64,000 bases of DNA from Komagataeibacter xylinus. GTDB taxonomy: Bacteria > Pseudomonadota > Alphaproteobacteria > Acetobacterales > Acetobacteraceae. The notes under the pieces were generated by a model. That model saw only the letters and a program-made list of their open reading frames with translations, had not been told where the DNA came from and ran no database searches. Below, in pieces: positions 7,742-17,534 of the stretch (position 1 is the stretch's first letter; each line of letters starts with the position of its first letter). Where the stretch lies: NCBI RefSeq assembly GCF_031081985.1, contig NZ_JARWSK010000004.1:372001-436000 (forward strand). The letters run 5' to 3'. The position numbers were made by a program, and so were the translations under genes.

Positions 7742-8830
7742 ATGAGCGAGACAGGTTCCTCCTTTTCCGAGACTGGGCCTTACACCCTTGCCATTGACGG
7801 CATGGGCGGGGATGGTGGTCCGGAAGTTGTAGTGGCCGGACTGGCGATTGCGGCAGACCGACATCCTTCAGCCAGGATTCTTCTGGTTGGTGATGAGGCG
7901 ACGTTGTCCGGCCTTCTGGCCCGCCATCCGCGCGCGGCCGCTATCTGCACGATCCGTCCGGCCAGTTCGGCCATTCCCATGGACATGAAGCCCACCGCAG
8001 CCCTGCGCGTGCGCGATTCCTCCATGCGGCTGGCCATGGATGCCGTAGCGCAGGGCGAGGCGCAGGGCGTTGTTTCCGCTGGCAACAGCGGGGCCATGCT
8101 GGCGCTGGCCAAGATCGTGGTCAAAACCCTTCCCGGCATTACCCGCCCGGCCATGGCCGCCATCAGCCCCACCACGCGGGGCGATGTGGTCATGCTCGAC
8201 CTTGGCGCCAACGTCGCGTGCGACTGGCGCAACCTTGTCGAGTTCGCCATCATGGGCGAGGCCTTCGCCAAGGCGGTGCTCGGCCTGCCCGCGCCCACCA
8301 TCGGGCTGCTCAATGTCGGCTCCGAGGAACTCAAGGGCGACGAGCGCCTGCGCCAGGCGGCTGACGTGCTGCGCAACAGCTCGCTCGCCCGCCAGTTCCA
8401 TGGCTTTGTGGAAGGTCACGACATTACCGCAGGCACGACCGACGTGGTGGTGACCGATGGCTTTACCGGCAATGTCGCCCTGAAAACGGGCGAGGGCGCG
8501 CTGAAAATGGCGTTCACGCTGCTGCGGCAGGTCTTCACCTCGAGCCTGCTGGGCCGGATCGGCTATCTGCTGGTACGCCCCGGGCTTGAGCGGATGAAGG
8601 AATGGCTCGATCCGCGCCGCTACAATGGCGCGGTGTTCGTGGGGCTGAACGGGGTTGTGGTCAAGTCGCATGGCGGCACGGACGCCGAAGGCTTTGCCGC
8701 GGCGGTTGACGTGGCGGTGGACATGGTTACCCACAGCTTTACCGACAGCATCCGCGAGCGCCTCGCGCACATGGAAAGCCTCACCGCCGTCAAGGCGTCC
8801 GACCCGTCGCAGACGGTCCCTGCATCCTGA
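7742..8830 (+). CDS. plsX: Phosphate acyltransferase PlsX
   Basis: PlsX makes acyl-phosphate from acyl-ACP, the first committed donor for membrane phospholipid synthesis with PlsY. The 362-residue protein shows the family start LAIDGMGGDGGPE, the GVVSAGNSGAMLALA motif near residues 98-112, and NVGSEELKGDERLRQA and DGFTGNVALKTGEG further on. It lies 166 bp after rpmF and 89 bp before fabH, the usual order in alphaproteobacteria. A dyad upstream may regulate it. Confidence 0.96.
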   Translation: MSETGSSFSETGPYTLAIDGMGGDGGPEVVVAGLAIAADRHPSARILLVGDEATLSGLLARHPRAAAICTIRPASSAIPMDMKPTAALRVRDSSMRLAMDAVAQGEAQGVVSAGNSGAMLALAKIVVKTLPGITRPAMAAISPTTRGDVVMLDLGANVACDWRNLVEFAIMGEAFAKAVLGLPAPTIGLLNVGSEELKGDERLRQAADVLRNSSLARQFHGFVEGHDITAGTTDVVVTDGFTGNVALKTGEGALKMAFTLLRQVFTSSLLGRIGYLLVRPGLERMKEWLDPRRYNGAVFVGLNGVVVKSHGGTDAEGFAAAVDVAVDMVTHSFTDSIRERLAHMESLTAVKASDPSQTVPAS

Positions 8831-8919
8831 TGCGGCAATAACAGCCGGCGTGGGGTCAGCAGGGAGCACCTGCCTGCGCCCACCCGTGCATATGAAATGA
8901 TAGTGGTGGAAAAACAGGC

Positions 8920-9888
8920 ATGACGGCGAAACGCTCGCTTCTGTCCGGTTTTGGCGGTTACCTGCCCGAGCGGATCGTTACCAACGATGAACTGGCCACC
9001 TGGCTCGATACATCGGATGAATGGATTCGCGCCCGCACGGGAATCGCCCAGCGCCACATGGCGGGCGAGGGCGACACCGCCGTTTCCATGGCCGCACAGG
9101 CCGCCCGGCAGGCGCTGGATTATGCTGGCGCCAGACCTGATGATGTCGATGCCGTCATTGTCGCGACCAGCACGCCCGACCAGGCCTTCCCCTCCACCGC
9201 CGTGCGGGTGCAGGCCGAACTGGGCATGACCGGCGGCTTTGGCTTTGACCTTGCCGCTGCATGCTCGGGCTTCATCTATGCGCTGTCCATGGCCGATTCG
9301 CTCATCCGCAGCGGGCAGGCGCGCTCGGCGCTGGTCATTGGCAGCGAAGTCTATTCCCGCATTCTCGATAAATCGGACCGGGGCACCTATGTGCTGTTCG
9401 GCGATGGGGCAGGGGCGGTTTACCTGACCAGCACGGACGAGGCGGGGGAGGCGGGCATCCTGTCCACCCATCTCCATTCCGATGGCCGTTATGGCGACCT
9501 GCTTTTTGTTGATGGCGCGACGGGCCAGCACGACAAACCCGCCCACCTGCGCATGAACGGGCGCGAGGTGTTCCGCCATGCGGTGGGCAAGCTGTCATCC
9601 TCGGTGGATGAAGTGCTGGCCGCCAATGGCCTGACCCATGCGGATGTGAACTGGCTGGTGCCGCACCAGGCCAATCTGCGCATTATCGATGGCGTGGCCC
9701 GCAAGCTCGCCCTGCCGCCCGAGCGCGTGGTGGTGACGGTGGACCGGCATGCCAATACCTCTGCCGCCTCCATTCCGCTGGCCCTGAACGAGGCAGTGCG
9801 GGACGGGCGCATCAACAGGGGCGATCTTGTGCTGATGGAAGCGCTGGGTGGTGGCCTGACATGGGGTTCGGCGCTGGCACGGCTGTAA
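8920..9888 (+). CDS. fabH: 3-oxoacyl-ACP synthase III (KAS III)
   Basis: FabH condenses acetyl-CoA with malonyl-ACP to start fatty acid synthesis. The catalytic triad is visible in 322 residues: Cys 115 in AAACSGF, His 249 in VPHQAN, and Asn 279 in RHANTSAAS. The substrate-entry motif DEWIRARTGI is at residues 33-42. It follows plsX, so initiation of fatty acids and their transfer to phospholipid are probably co-expressed. Confidence 0.97.
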   Translation: MTAKRSLLSGFGGYLPERIVTNDELATWLDTSDEWIRARTGIAQRHMAGEGDTAVSMAAQAARQALDYAGARPDDVDAVIVATSTPDQAFPSTAVRVQAELGMTGGFGFDLAAACSGFIYALSMADSLIRSGQARSALVIGSEVYSRILDKSDRGTYVLFGDGAGAVYLTSTDEAGEAGILSTHLHSDGRYGDLLFVDGATGQHDKPAHLRMNGREVFRHAVGKLSSSVDEVLAANGLTHADVNWLVPHQANLRIIDGVARKLALPPERVVVTVDRHANTSAASIPLALNEAVRDGRINRGDLVLMEALGGGLTWGSALARL

Positions 9889-9987
9889 TGTCGTTTCGGT
9901 ACCACATTGAAACGGACGCGAAACAAACCGCCCGCAGCCCTGCGACATTCAATTGACGATACGCACGCGCATGCATAACGTTTACGC

Positions 9988-10311
9988 ATGAGCACCGTCA
10001 CGCGCGCCACACTGGCAGAACACATATACGATCAGGTCGGCCTGTCCCGCCATGAATCCGCCGATATTCTGGAAGATATCCTTGAGCGGATGGCACGGAC
10101 CCTTGAGGCTGGCGATACCCTCAAAATAAGCGGGTTTGGCACGTTTTCTGTCCGGCAAAAGGGGCAGCGCACGGGCCGTAACCCCAAAACCGGCGTGGAA
10201 GTGCCGATTCTGCCACGCTCCGTTCTGGTGTTTCGCCCCAGTCAGTTGCTTCGTGCCCATGTCAACGGACAGTCCGCCGGGCAGACCCCGCCGGAAGGAG
10301 ACGATGAATGA
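9988..10311 (+). CDS. ihfA: Integration host factor subunit alpha
   Basis: A 107-residue DNA-bending protein of the HU/IHF family. The alpha subunit pairs with IhfB to bend DNA at promoters and recombination sites. The DNA-binding beta-arm region [25 protein letters not shown] is clear (about residues 49-72), with Pro at the intercalating position of the RNPKTG arm. The tail after residue 95 is short and acidic. Its stop overlaps the MerR-type gene (ATGA at 10308-10311), a pairing widely kept in alphaproteobacteria. Confidence 0.93.
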   Translation: MSTVTRATLAEHIYDQVGLSRHESADILEDILERMARTLEAGDTLKISGFGTFSVRQKGQRTGRNPKTGVEVPILPRSVLVFRPSQLLRAHVNGQSAGQTPPEGDDE

Positions 10312-11048
10312 CCACGGAGCACTCTCCAGGCAGCACGGTCGAGCCGGGCAGGGACTGCCTGCCGATCTATGAGGTCGCGCGCGAGCTTGGGCTTGCACAG
10401 CATGTCATGCGCATGTGGGAGGCCAGCTTTCCGCAGCTTCAGCCCGTGCGCGGGCCGGTAGGGCGGCGCTACTACCGCCCGCAGGACATAACCGTGCTGC
10501 GCGCGATTGCCGACCTGCTTTACGTGCGCAAGCTGTCAGTGGCGCAGGCGCAGGTCGAACTTGCCCGCGAGGTGCTTGCCGCACCCCGGTCAGAAGGCGA
10601 GGCCGTAACCACGCCCGCCGCGCCAGTCGTGCCCCAGTCCCCAATCGCCCCATCACCTGTACCGCAGCCCCCTGTGGCGCAGGATGCAGCGGAGGAAGCC
10701 GCCCCGCCCGCAACCCCCGAGACGGATGCGGTGCAGGTGACGGTAATCGAGGACGTGATGGAAACCGTGGTGGCCTGCGAAGCGCCGCTAGCAGTTGCCC
10801 CGCCTGAGCCTGAAGAAGCCCCTCCGGCGGTGGAAGCTGCTACAACCGACGCGAATGCAGCCCCGGAACCCGAAAGCGTGGCGGAGACGGCAGCACAGGC
10901 GCCTGCTGACGAGCCGGAGCAGTTGCCCCTTGAGCAGATTGTCATGATCGAACTTGAGCGCCTGCAGGCGGAAAATACGGTGCTGCGCGACAGCCTGCGC
11001 GGCGTGCTGGTCGAGTTGCAGGCCCTGCGGCAGATGGTGCCGGTCTGA
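10308..11048 (+). CDS. MerR-type transcriptional regulator with long C-terminal extension
   Basis: The N-terminal third is a MerR-type helix-turn-helix: [18 protein letters not shown] (about residues 21-38) followed by the wing with [13 protein letters not shown] and a hydrophobic helix. Residues from about 90 to 200 are rich in Pro, Ala, Glu and Val and look disordered. The last 40 residues form a likely coiled coil ([21 protein letters not shown]). No metal-binding Cys is present, so it is not a classical metal sensor. It is translationally coupled to ihfA. Regulon unknown. Confidence 0.85.
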   Translation: MTTEHSPGSTVEPGRDCLPIYEVARELGLAQHVMRMWEASFPQLQPVRGPVGRRYYRPQDITVLRAIADLLYVRKLSVAQAQVELAREVLAAPRSEGEAVTTPAAPVVPQSPIAPSPVPQPPVAQDAAEEAAPPATPETDAVQVTVIEDVMETVVACEAPLAVAPPEPEEAPPAVEAATTDANAAPEPESVAETAAQAPADEPEQLPLEQIVMIELERLQAENTVLRDSLRGVLVELQALRQMVPV

Positions 11049-11132
11049 GCCGGGCATTTTTTTTCGGTTTGGTTCATTACATGGGTTGCAGTCCCCCCCA
11101 TCGGCTGCTACACCCTGCGCATCGCAGACAGG

Positions 11133-11206
11133 CGGGCAGTAGCGCAGCCTGGTAGCGCATCAGTCTGGGGGACTGGGGGTCGTGGGTTCGAATCCCGCCT
11201 GCCCGA
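11133..11206 (+). tRNA. tRNA-Pro (anticodon GGG)
   Basis: A cloverleaf folds with acceptor arms CGGGCAG and CTGCCCG, a TTCGAAT T-loop, and an anticodon loop CTGGGGG giving anticodon GGG for proline codons. The discriminator A at 11206 is followed by TATC, so the CCA end is not encoded, unlike the three other tRNA genes in the window. Confidence 0.95.
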
Positions 11207-11242
11207 TATCCCTGTCTGCGATAAGAACACCAAGCAAGCAAG

Positions 11243-11267
11243 GCATCCTGAAAAGGGTGCTTTTTTT
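11243..11267 (+). terminator. Intrinsic terminator after tRNA-Pro
   Basis: GCATCCT pairs with AGGGTGC (one G-T pair) around a GAAA tetraloop and runs directly into seven T residues. Confidence 0.85.
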
Positions 11268-11298
11268 GTATCTGGCGCCCGGAAACCAGAAGCCCGGC

Positions 11299-12444
11299 TC
11301 AGTAGCGGGCCCGGCTCCAGTTCAGCCACAGCATGTGCAGCACCGCCATGATGGCAGGCCCCATGAACAGCCCGAGCAGGCTCCAGCTTTCAGCCCCGCC
11401 CAGTATGCCCGCCAGCACCCACAGGAAGGGGAGTTGCGTCGAGCCGCCAATCAGGGCCGGGCGCACGAGGTGGTCGGCCAGGAAGATCACGGCCAGGCCC
11501 AGCACGATGATGGCCATGGCGCCGAACAGCGCGCCGGTCTTGATGAGCAGCATGAGGGCGACGGCGCTGATGGCGATGAAGGCGCAGAACGGGATCATGG
11601 CCGCGATGGCCGTCACCACCCCGAACAGGAAGGGGTGTGGCGCACCGGCAACCAGATAGGCCACGGCCATCAGCATGCCTTCGCCAATGCCCACGAGCAC
11701 CAGCCCCGATACCGAGCCATGCACCGAGGCGATCATCTGCAGGGCAATCCGCTCGCCGCGCTTGCCAAAGGCGCGGCGCGAGACGTTGAGCGACTGGCGA
11801 ATGACGGAATCGCCATCCTTGAGCAGGAAAAACAGCGTGAGGATGGCAAAGGCGAACAGCAGCACCCGGTGCAGCACCTGCGAGCCAAGCTGCTGCGTGA
11901 CCTTGACGCTCTGCCCGATATTCATCGTGCCAAGCAGGGCGGACACATCCGCCGGGTTCTTCAGGTGCTCGTTCCACCACGCGGTAATCGCCCCCTGGCC
12001 ATAGGGCAGGTTGCTGATCCAGTCCGGCACGGGAATGCCCGAATGGCGGGCTTCGTTGAGGAAGCGCAGCATGCCTTCCGCCTCGCGCCCCGCCTCCAGC
12101 CCGAACAGTGCGAGCGGCCCGATGAAGATGAAGGCGATGGCCAGTGTAAACAGCAGCGGCAGCAGTGTTCTATGCGCCCGCCCGTTCCATCGCCGCCGCG
12201 CACGCGCGTAAAGCGGCCAGGAGGCAATGGCGAACACGCAGCCCCATATCAGCGAGGGCAGGAAGCCGCGCACCGTATAAAGCCCCAGCAGCACGAAAAA
12301 CAGCGCCAGCACCGCGCGCGCGATGCGTTGCGTGCGCTGGGTCTCGCGGAATGAACGGAAGGTTCGCATCGTGGAGGGATCGACCTCGCGCCCTGTCATG
12401 GGGGCGGGAAAGCCATCCTGATCCGCGTTGTGGGGATCCGTCAT
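11299..12444 (-). CDS. AI-2E family transporter (PerM/YdiK-like membrane protein)
   Basis: A 381-residue inner-membrane protein of the AI-2E exporter superfamily. Several hydrophobic helices are visible: a pair near residues 40-75 (ALFFVLLGLYTVRGFLPSL), one near 95-115, and a C-terminal cluster (VGIGEGMLMAVAYLVAGAPHP, GAMAIIVLGLAVIFLADHLVRP). The DHLVRPALIGGSTQLPFLWVL block is a family signature. Substrate is unknown; members export AI-2 or act as Na+/H+ antiporters. It stands alone and is convergent with tRNA-Pro. Confidence 0.88.
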   Translation of the reverse strand: MTDPHNADQDGFPAPMTGREVDPSTMRTFRSFRETQRTQRIARAVLALFFVLLGLYTVRGFLPSLIWGCVFAIASWPLYARARRRWNGRAHRTLLPLLFTLAIAFIFIGPLALFGLEAGREAEGMLRFLNEARHSGIPVPDWISNLPYGQGAITAWWNEHLKNPADVSALLGTMNIGQSVKVTQQLGSQVLHRVLLFAFAILTLFFLLKDGDSVIRQSLNVSRRAFGKRGERIALQMIASVHGSVSGLVLVGIGEGMLMAVAYLVAGAPHPFLFGVVTAIAAMIPFCAFIAISAVALMLLIKTGALFGAMAIIVLGLAVIFLADHLVRPALIGGSTQLPFLWVLAGILGGAESWSLLGLFMGPAIMAVLHMLWLNWSRARY

Positions 12445-12518
12445 TCTTGTTCCTCTGGGATATGCGGGCTCTGCTGTAAGGGGCTACTTATGCTAACGCG
12501 CCCGTGTGCGGAAAGACT

Positions 12519-14603
12519 TTAATCCTGCCGGGCCGGTGCGGTTTCAATCGCCCACAGGGCAAAGGCGTGAATCAGGGCGGCTTCCTTAAGGGAGTCAAAG
12601 CGCCCCGTGGCTCCCCGGTGCCCGGCCTCCATGTTGGTGCGCAGCATGATGGGACGAGGCGCGCGGTTATTGGCGCGCAGGCGGGCCACCCATTTGGCGG
12701 GCTCCCAGTAGGTCACGCGCGGGTCGGTCAGGCCGCCCATGGCCAGTATGGCGGGGTAGGCGCGCGGGGCGATCTGCTCATAGGCGGCATAGCTGGCAAT
12801 CAGGTCATAGGCTGCCGCATCTTCCAGGGGGTTGCCCCATTCGGGCCATTCCGGCGGCGTCAGCGGCAGCGACGCGTCAGACATGGTGTTGAGTTCATCC
12901 ACAAACGGCACCACGGCCACGATGCCCGCAAACAGGTCGGGCCGCATGTTGGCAATAGCCCCCATTACCATTCCACCAGCGGAACGTCCATCGGCCACGA
13001 TGCGGCCTGCTGCCCCAAAGCCCTCGGCCACCAGGGTTTGGGCGCAGGCGATGAAATCGCTGAAGGTGTTGGGCTTGTTGCGCCCGCGCCCGCCAAGGAA
13101 CCAGTTCCAGCCCTTTTCCGAGCCGCCGCGCACATGGGCGATGGCGTAGAACCAGCCGCGATCGACAAGGCTGAGCGTGCGGGTGGAAAACACCGGGTCG
13201 ATGGCATGGCCATAGGCGCCGTAGCCATAGAGCAGCAGCGGGGCGGAGCCATCAATGGGCGTGTCATGGCGGCCCAGCACGGTTACCGGCACCTGCTCGC
13301 CATCGGGTGCCTGGGCCATGAGCCGCCAGCAGCGGTACTGCGCCGGGTCATGGCCCGAGGGCACTTCCTGCTGCTTGAGCAGGGTCTCGGCCCCGCTCAC
13401 CATGTCGCGCGCATGCCATGTGCGCGGGGTGGTGGGGGACTGGTAGATGTAACGCAGTTCGGTGGTGTCGTATTCATACCCGCCCACCAGCGTCAGGTCA
13501 TAGGCGGCCTCATCGGGCTCGAGGGCCTCAGTCGTGCCATCCACGCTGCGGATGATGATGCGCGTATTGGCATCGCGCCGCTCGCGCCAGGCCAGGTGGC
13601 CCGACCAGACCATGCACTCCGTAATGTAGCGGCCCGGCTCATGGGGCACGAGGTCGCGCCAGTTGGCGCGCGCGGGTGCCGTGTCGGGCGTGGTCATGAG
13701 CTTGAAGTCATACGCGCCATCGGCATTGGTCAGGATGATGAAATCCGTGCCCTGATGGTACAGCCCGTACATGAGGCCCGTCTCGCGCGGGCTTGCGCAG
13801 CGTGGCGCGGCCTGCGGGTCATGGCCGGGGATGAGCCAGGATTCGGAGGTATCATGATTGCCGCTGGAGATGATGATCCACCCGCCCGAGCGCGTGGTCT
13901 CCACGCCCACGAAAAAGCCGGGATCGGCTTCCTCATACACCAGCGTGTCGTGGTCCTCGCCAATGCGGCGGCGATAGACGCGGGCCGGGCGGCCATGGCT
14001 GTCGCGCCAGACCCAGAACACGAAGGCGCTGTCGGGCGAGAACACGAACGCCCCGCTACAGTTCTCGACCGGGGGCAGCGGCGCGCCGTCACCGCTCAGC
14101 CTGCGGATGTGGATGCGGTAGATTTCCGAGCCCTGCGTGTCCTCCGCATGGGCGAACAGGCTGTGGTCGGGGCTGTGGGCGGCGGCGGCCACGGCGTAAT
14201 ATTCGTGCCCCTTGGCTGCTTCATTCACGTCGAGCAGCACTTCCTCTGCCGTGGGCGTGGCGGTGGGGTAGCGTTTATAGACCGGGTACTGCGCGCCTGC
14301 GGTGTAGCTGGTCTGGTAGCTGTAGGGGCCATGCGGGGTGGGCGGATAGGTATCATCCGCCTGCATGCGGCCCTTCATCTCGGCCACCAGCGTGGCCTGC
14401 AATGCATCCGTGCCGGACAGGACGGACTGCGTATAGGCATTTTCCGCCCGCAGGTGCTCGGCAATGTCAGGGCGTAGCAGCGTGGGGTCGCGCAGCACCT
14501 CCTGCCAGTTATCATCCTTCATCCACGCATATTCATCGTGCCGGGTGCGGCCAAGCTGCGTAATCGTGTGGGGGATCTGGCGGGCAATGGGGGGCGTGGT
14601 CAT
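12519..14603 (-). CDS. ptrB: Oligopeptidase B (S9 prolyl oligopeptidase family)
   Basis: A cytoplasmic serine peptidase that cleaves short peptides after basic residues. The 694-residue product has an N-terminal beta-propeller and a C-terminal alpha/beta-hydrolase domain. The triad can be placed at Ser 541 (GRSAGG), Asp 627 (LTDPRVTYWEPAKW) and His 662 (AGHRGATGRF). The N-terminal ARQIPHTITQLGRTRHDEYAWMKD is typical. The following Nudix gene starts upstream on the same strand, only 25 bp away, so they may be cotranscribed. Confidence 0.94.
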   Translation of the reverse strand: MTTPPIARQIPHTITQLGRTRHDEYAWMKDDNWQEVLRDPTLLRPDIAEHLRAENAYTQSVLSGTDALQATLVAEMKGRMQADDTYPPTPHGPYSYQTSYTAGAQYPVYKRYPTATPTAEEVLLDVNEAAKGHEYYAVAAAAHSPDHSLFAHAEDTQGSEIYRIHIRRLSGDGAPLPPVENCSGAFVFSPDSAFVFWVWRDSHGRPARVYRRRIGEDHDTLVYEEADPGFFVGVETTRSGGWIIISSGNHDTSESWLIPGHDPQAAPRCASPRETGLMYGLYHQGTDFIILTNADGAYDFKLMTTPDTAPARANWRDLVPHEPGRYITECMVWSGHLAWRERRDANTRIIIRSVDGTTEALEPDEAAYDLTLVGGYEYDTTELRYIYQSPTTPRTWHARDMVSGAETLLKQQEVPSGHDPAQYRCWRLMAQAPDGEQVPVTVLGRHDTPIDGSAPLLLYGYGAYGHAIDPVFSTRTLSLVDRGWFYAIAHVRGGSEKGWNWFLGGRGRNKPNTFSDFIACAQTLVAEGFGAAGRIVADGRSAGGMVMGAIANMRPDLFAGIVAVVPFVDELNTMSDASLPLTPPEWPEWGNPLEDAAAYDLIASYAAYEQIAPRAYPAILAMGGLTDPRVTYWEPAKWVARLRANNRAPRPIMLRTNMEAGHRGATGRFDSLKEAALIHAFALWAIETAPARQD

Positions 14604-14628
14604 CGCATGGTCCTCGGGGTGCAGGGGG

Positions 14629-15480
14629 TCAGGCGGGGCGGGGCGCGTGCCAGCCGGTCAGACCTTCGCGCAGGCGCTGGCCTTCGGGGCTGGTGGCGTC
14701 AATCAGGCCCGTGCGCAGGAACAGGTCGATCAGCACGAGGTTGACGTTGAACTTGAACGCATCCGTGTCACGCACCAGCGTATAGGCTTCCTCGATCGGG
14801 ATCAGGCGGAATTCCTCCACCTCCCCATCGGCGGGGGTGGGCACGAAGTCGGGCGGCAGTTCGAGTTCAAAGCAGTGCAGCACGTCGCGGCGCAGCCCCT
14901 CGGGCCGGTCGAGCGCGTAGCGGATATCGGCGGTGGGGCGGGCGCGCCGCACCAGTTCGGCGGGCAGGCTGGCTTCCTCCGCCGCTTCCTTGAACAGGGC
15001 TTCGGCCGCCGTATGGCCCGCCGGTATGCCACCCGCCACGAGGTGGTCGAGCTTGCCGGGATCGAGCCGCTTGGTCATGGAGCGCCGCGCGATCCACAGA
15101 TGCAGGCCGTGGGGCAGGCGCACGAGGCCATTGAGGTGCACGCCCGCTGCCATCAGGCCAAACAGCGGCAGCGCGCCCCGGTCGATGCGGGCCACGGGGG
15201 GCAGGGCCATGTCGGTCCAGACATCGAACAGTTCATGGTGCGAGCGGTACACGCCTGCCTGCGCCATGGCCTCGCCAATGGCTTCGAGCCGGGTGGGGTC
15301 GGGCAGGGTGACCGTGTTGCCCGCATGGGTCATGCCGTGTTCGAGCAGCACCGGCAGCAGGGCGGGCTGCACCCAGCCCGCGGGGGCGGTGCCCAGCCGG
15401 AACTCCAGCCGCCCGCCGGGCAGCACCGCCGTGTTGCAGGCGGCGATATGACGAAAGAAACCTTCAAGGCTGCGTGACAT
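14629..15480 (-). CDS. Nudix hydrolase with DUF4743 N-terminal domain
   Basis: A 283-residue protein with an N-terminal DUF4743-like domain and a C-terminal Nudix fold. The Nudix box reads GGIPAGHTAAEALFKEAAEEAS near residues 151-172: the metal-binding EAAEE core is kept, while the usual Arg is Lys and the usual Gly is Ser, as seen in this subfamily. Relatives are annotated as thiamine-pyrophosphokinase-related Nudix proteins, but the substrate is not established. It is upstream of ptrB and divergent from the ABC exporter. Confidence 0.83.
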   Translation of the reverse strand: MSRSLEGFFRHIAACNTAVLPGGRLEFRLGTAPAGWVQPALLPVLLEHGMTHAGNTVTLPDPTRLEAIGEAMAQAGVYRSHHELFDVWTDMALPPVARIDRGALPLFGLMAAGVHLNGLVRLPHGLHLWIARRSMTKRLDPGKLDHLVAGGIPAGHTAAEALFKEAAEEASLPAELVRRARPTADIRYALDRPEGLRRDVLHCFELELPPDFVPTPADGEVEEFRLIPIEEAYTLVRDTDAFKFNVNLVLIDLFLRTGLIDATSPEGQRLREGLTGWHAPRPA

Positions 15481-15591
15481 GTTTCATCCCTGTCCTTCGG
15501 GTTGAGGGTGGCATAACGGCTGCCCCCCGGCCTGACAATGCCGGCCTGCGCCGCGCCGGGGTGGGAATATGGGTTGCAAAACAGGCAGGGT

Positions 15592-17433
15592 ATGCCCCAT
15601 GCGGGTGCTATGGCTGTTTCTTCCCCGGCCCGGCCCGACAGGCCGGAGCGCTCCGCCGCCGCCACCCTGCGCGGCCTGTTACCCTATCTGTGGCCCCGCC
15701 ATGACCCGCGCACCCGCCTGCGCGTAGTGGGGGTGTGCATGCTGCTGGTTGCGGCCAAGGTGGCCACCATTGGCGTGCCCTATGCCTATAGCCGCGTGAT
15801 TGATGCGCTCCAGCCGCATGCGGGGAGCGTTGCCATGATGCCGCTCCTGCTGATCGTGGGCTATGGCCTGCTGCGCATGGCCGCCGCCGGACTGGGCGAG
15901 TTGCGTGATGCGCTGTTCGCGCCACTGCGCTACCGCATCAGCCGGGTTGCCGCCATGCAGAGCTTTACGCACATGCACCAGCTTTCGCTGCGCTTTCACC
16001 TCAACCGCCAGTCGGGCGGGGTGACGCGGGCGATCGCGCGCGGCACGGAAGCCATCGAGACGCTGCTGCGTGTGGGCGTGTTCAACGTGGCGCCCACGCT
16101 GATCGAGGCGCTGATGGTCATCATCGTCATCTGGCGCCTGTTCGACTGGCGTTATGCCGTAGTGATGCTGGCGGCGGTGGCGGCCTATGTGGTGTTCACC
16201 ATCAAGTTCACCTCATGGCGCATCGGCCTGCGCCGCCAGATGAACGAGATCAACAGCGAGGCAAGCTGGAAGGCGCTCGACAGCCTGCTCAACTACGAGA
16301 CCGTCAAATATTTCGGTAACGAGGAGCACGAGCGCAAACGCTACGAGGACGCCCAGGTCCGTTACGAGCAGGCGGCCATCCGCACCCAGATCTCGCTCAA
16401 CGGGCTCAATTTCGGGCAGGCGGCGATCATTGCCGTGGCCCTGATCGCGGTCATGCTCATGGCCGGGCGCGATGTGGAGGCAGGCCGCATGACGGTGGGG
16501 CACTTCGTGCTGGTCAACACCTACCTCATGCAACTTTACCTGCCGCTCAACTTCCTGGGCAGCGTGTATACCTCGCTGCGCAATTCACTTGTCGACCTTG
16601 AGCACATGTTCGGCCTGATGGATGAACGCGCCGACATTACCGATTCCGTCCGAGCCTTAAGCCTGCCCGCACGGCTGGACGAGGCACCGGCCGCCGATAT
16701 CCGCTTCGAGGACGTGCATTTCAGCTACCGCCCCGACCGCGAGATTTTGCGTGGCATCAGCTTTCATGTGCCGGCAGGCCACCGGGTGGCCATCGTGGGG
16801 CCGACAGGGGCGGGCAAGTCCACCATCAGCCGCCTGCTGTTCCGCTTTTACGATGTCACGGCAGGCCGCATCGTGGTCGATGGTCACGACATACGCGACT
16901 ACACGCAGGCCGCCCTGCGCGGGGCCATTGGCGTGGTGCCGCAGGATACCATCCTGTTCAACGACACCATCGGCTACAACATCGCCTATGGCAGGCTTGG
17001 CGCCACGCAGGCGGAGGTGGAACAGGCGGCAAGGCTTGCCTGCATCCATGACTTCATCATGAGCCTGCCCGAAGGCTACGCAACAAGGGTGGGCGAGCGG
17101 GGACTCAAGCTCTCGGGTGGCGAGAAGCAGCGCGTGGCCATTGCGCGCACCATCCTCAAGAACCCGCGCGTGCTGCTGCTTGACGAGGCGACGAGTGCGC
17201 TCGACACCGGCACCGAGCACGAAATCCAGACCGCGCTGCGGGCTGTGGCCGCCAACCGCACCACGCTCATCATCGCCCACCGGCTCTCCACCATCGTGGA
17301 CGTGGATGAAATCCTTGTGATGGGTCACGGCCAGATCCTCGAGCGCGGCACGCATCGCGCCCTGCTTGAGCGCGGCAGCCTGTACGCGGGCATGTGGGCC
17401 GCCCAGGCGGAGGAGGATGCCGAGCGTGGGTGA
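15592..17433 (+). CDS. Atm1/HMT-type ABC exporter, fused permease and ATPase
   Basis: A half-transporter of the ABCB7/Atm1 class, thought to export glutathione-linked sulfur or heavy-metal conjugates. Six membrane helices occupy about residues 25-320, with the Atm1 signature LDSLLNYETVKYFGNEEHE. The ATPase domain has Walker A GPTGAGKST near residue 402, the LSGGEKQR signature near 507, Walker B VLLLDEATSALD near 527 and the H-loop IIAHRLST. The start is uncertain: 15592 has AGG six bases upstream, while 15538 and 15610 are also in frame. The SUF operon in this window would be a functional partner in iron-sulfur metabolism, by inference. Confidence 0.92.
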   Translation: MPHAGAMAVSSPARPDRPERSAAATLRGLLPYLWPRHDPRTRLRVVGVCMLLVAAKVATIGVPYAYSRVIDALQPHAGSVAMMPLLLIVGYGLLRMAAAGLGELRDALFAPLRYRISRVAAMQSFTHMHQLSLRFHLNRQSGGVTRAIARGTEAIETLLRVGVFNVAPTLIEALMVIIVIWRLFDWRYAVVMLAAVAAYVVFTIKFTSWRIGLRRQMNEINSEASWKALDSLLNYETVKYFGNEEHERKRYEDAQVRYEQAAIRTQISLNGLNFGQAAIIAVALIAVMLMAGRDVEAGRMTVGHFVLVNTYLMQLYLPLNFLGSVYTSLRNSLVDLEHMFGLMDERADITDSVRALSLPARLDEAPAADIRFEDVHFSYRPDREILRGISFHVPAGHRVAIVGPTGAGKSTISRLLFRFYDVTAGRIVVDGHDIRDYTQAALRGAIGVVPQDTILFNDTIGYNIAYGRLGATQAEVEQAARLACIHDFIMSLPEGYATRVGERGLKLSGGEKQRVAIARTILKNPRVLLLDEATSALDTGTEHEIQTALRAVAANRTTLIIAHRLSTIVDVDEILVMGHGQILERGTHRALLERGSLYAGMWAAQAEEDAERG

Positions 17434-17534
17434 GGCCGCTCACGCGGGCTTGTGACCCCTTTCATGCCCGCCCCGCACTGGTCAGGGGCGGCAAGGCGGT
17501 ACATATCAGGGATAACGCGAAAAGGAGCCGTGAC

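Noticed and set aside
12504-14477. Long plus-strand frame over the oligopeptidase B gene
   Set aside because: Same GC-bias effect; the opposite strand encodes an intact S9 catalytic triad.
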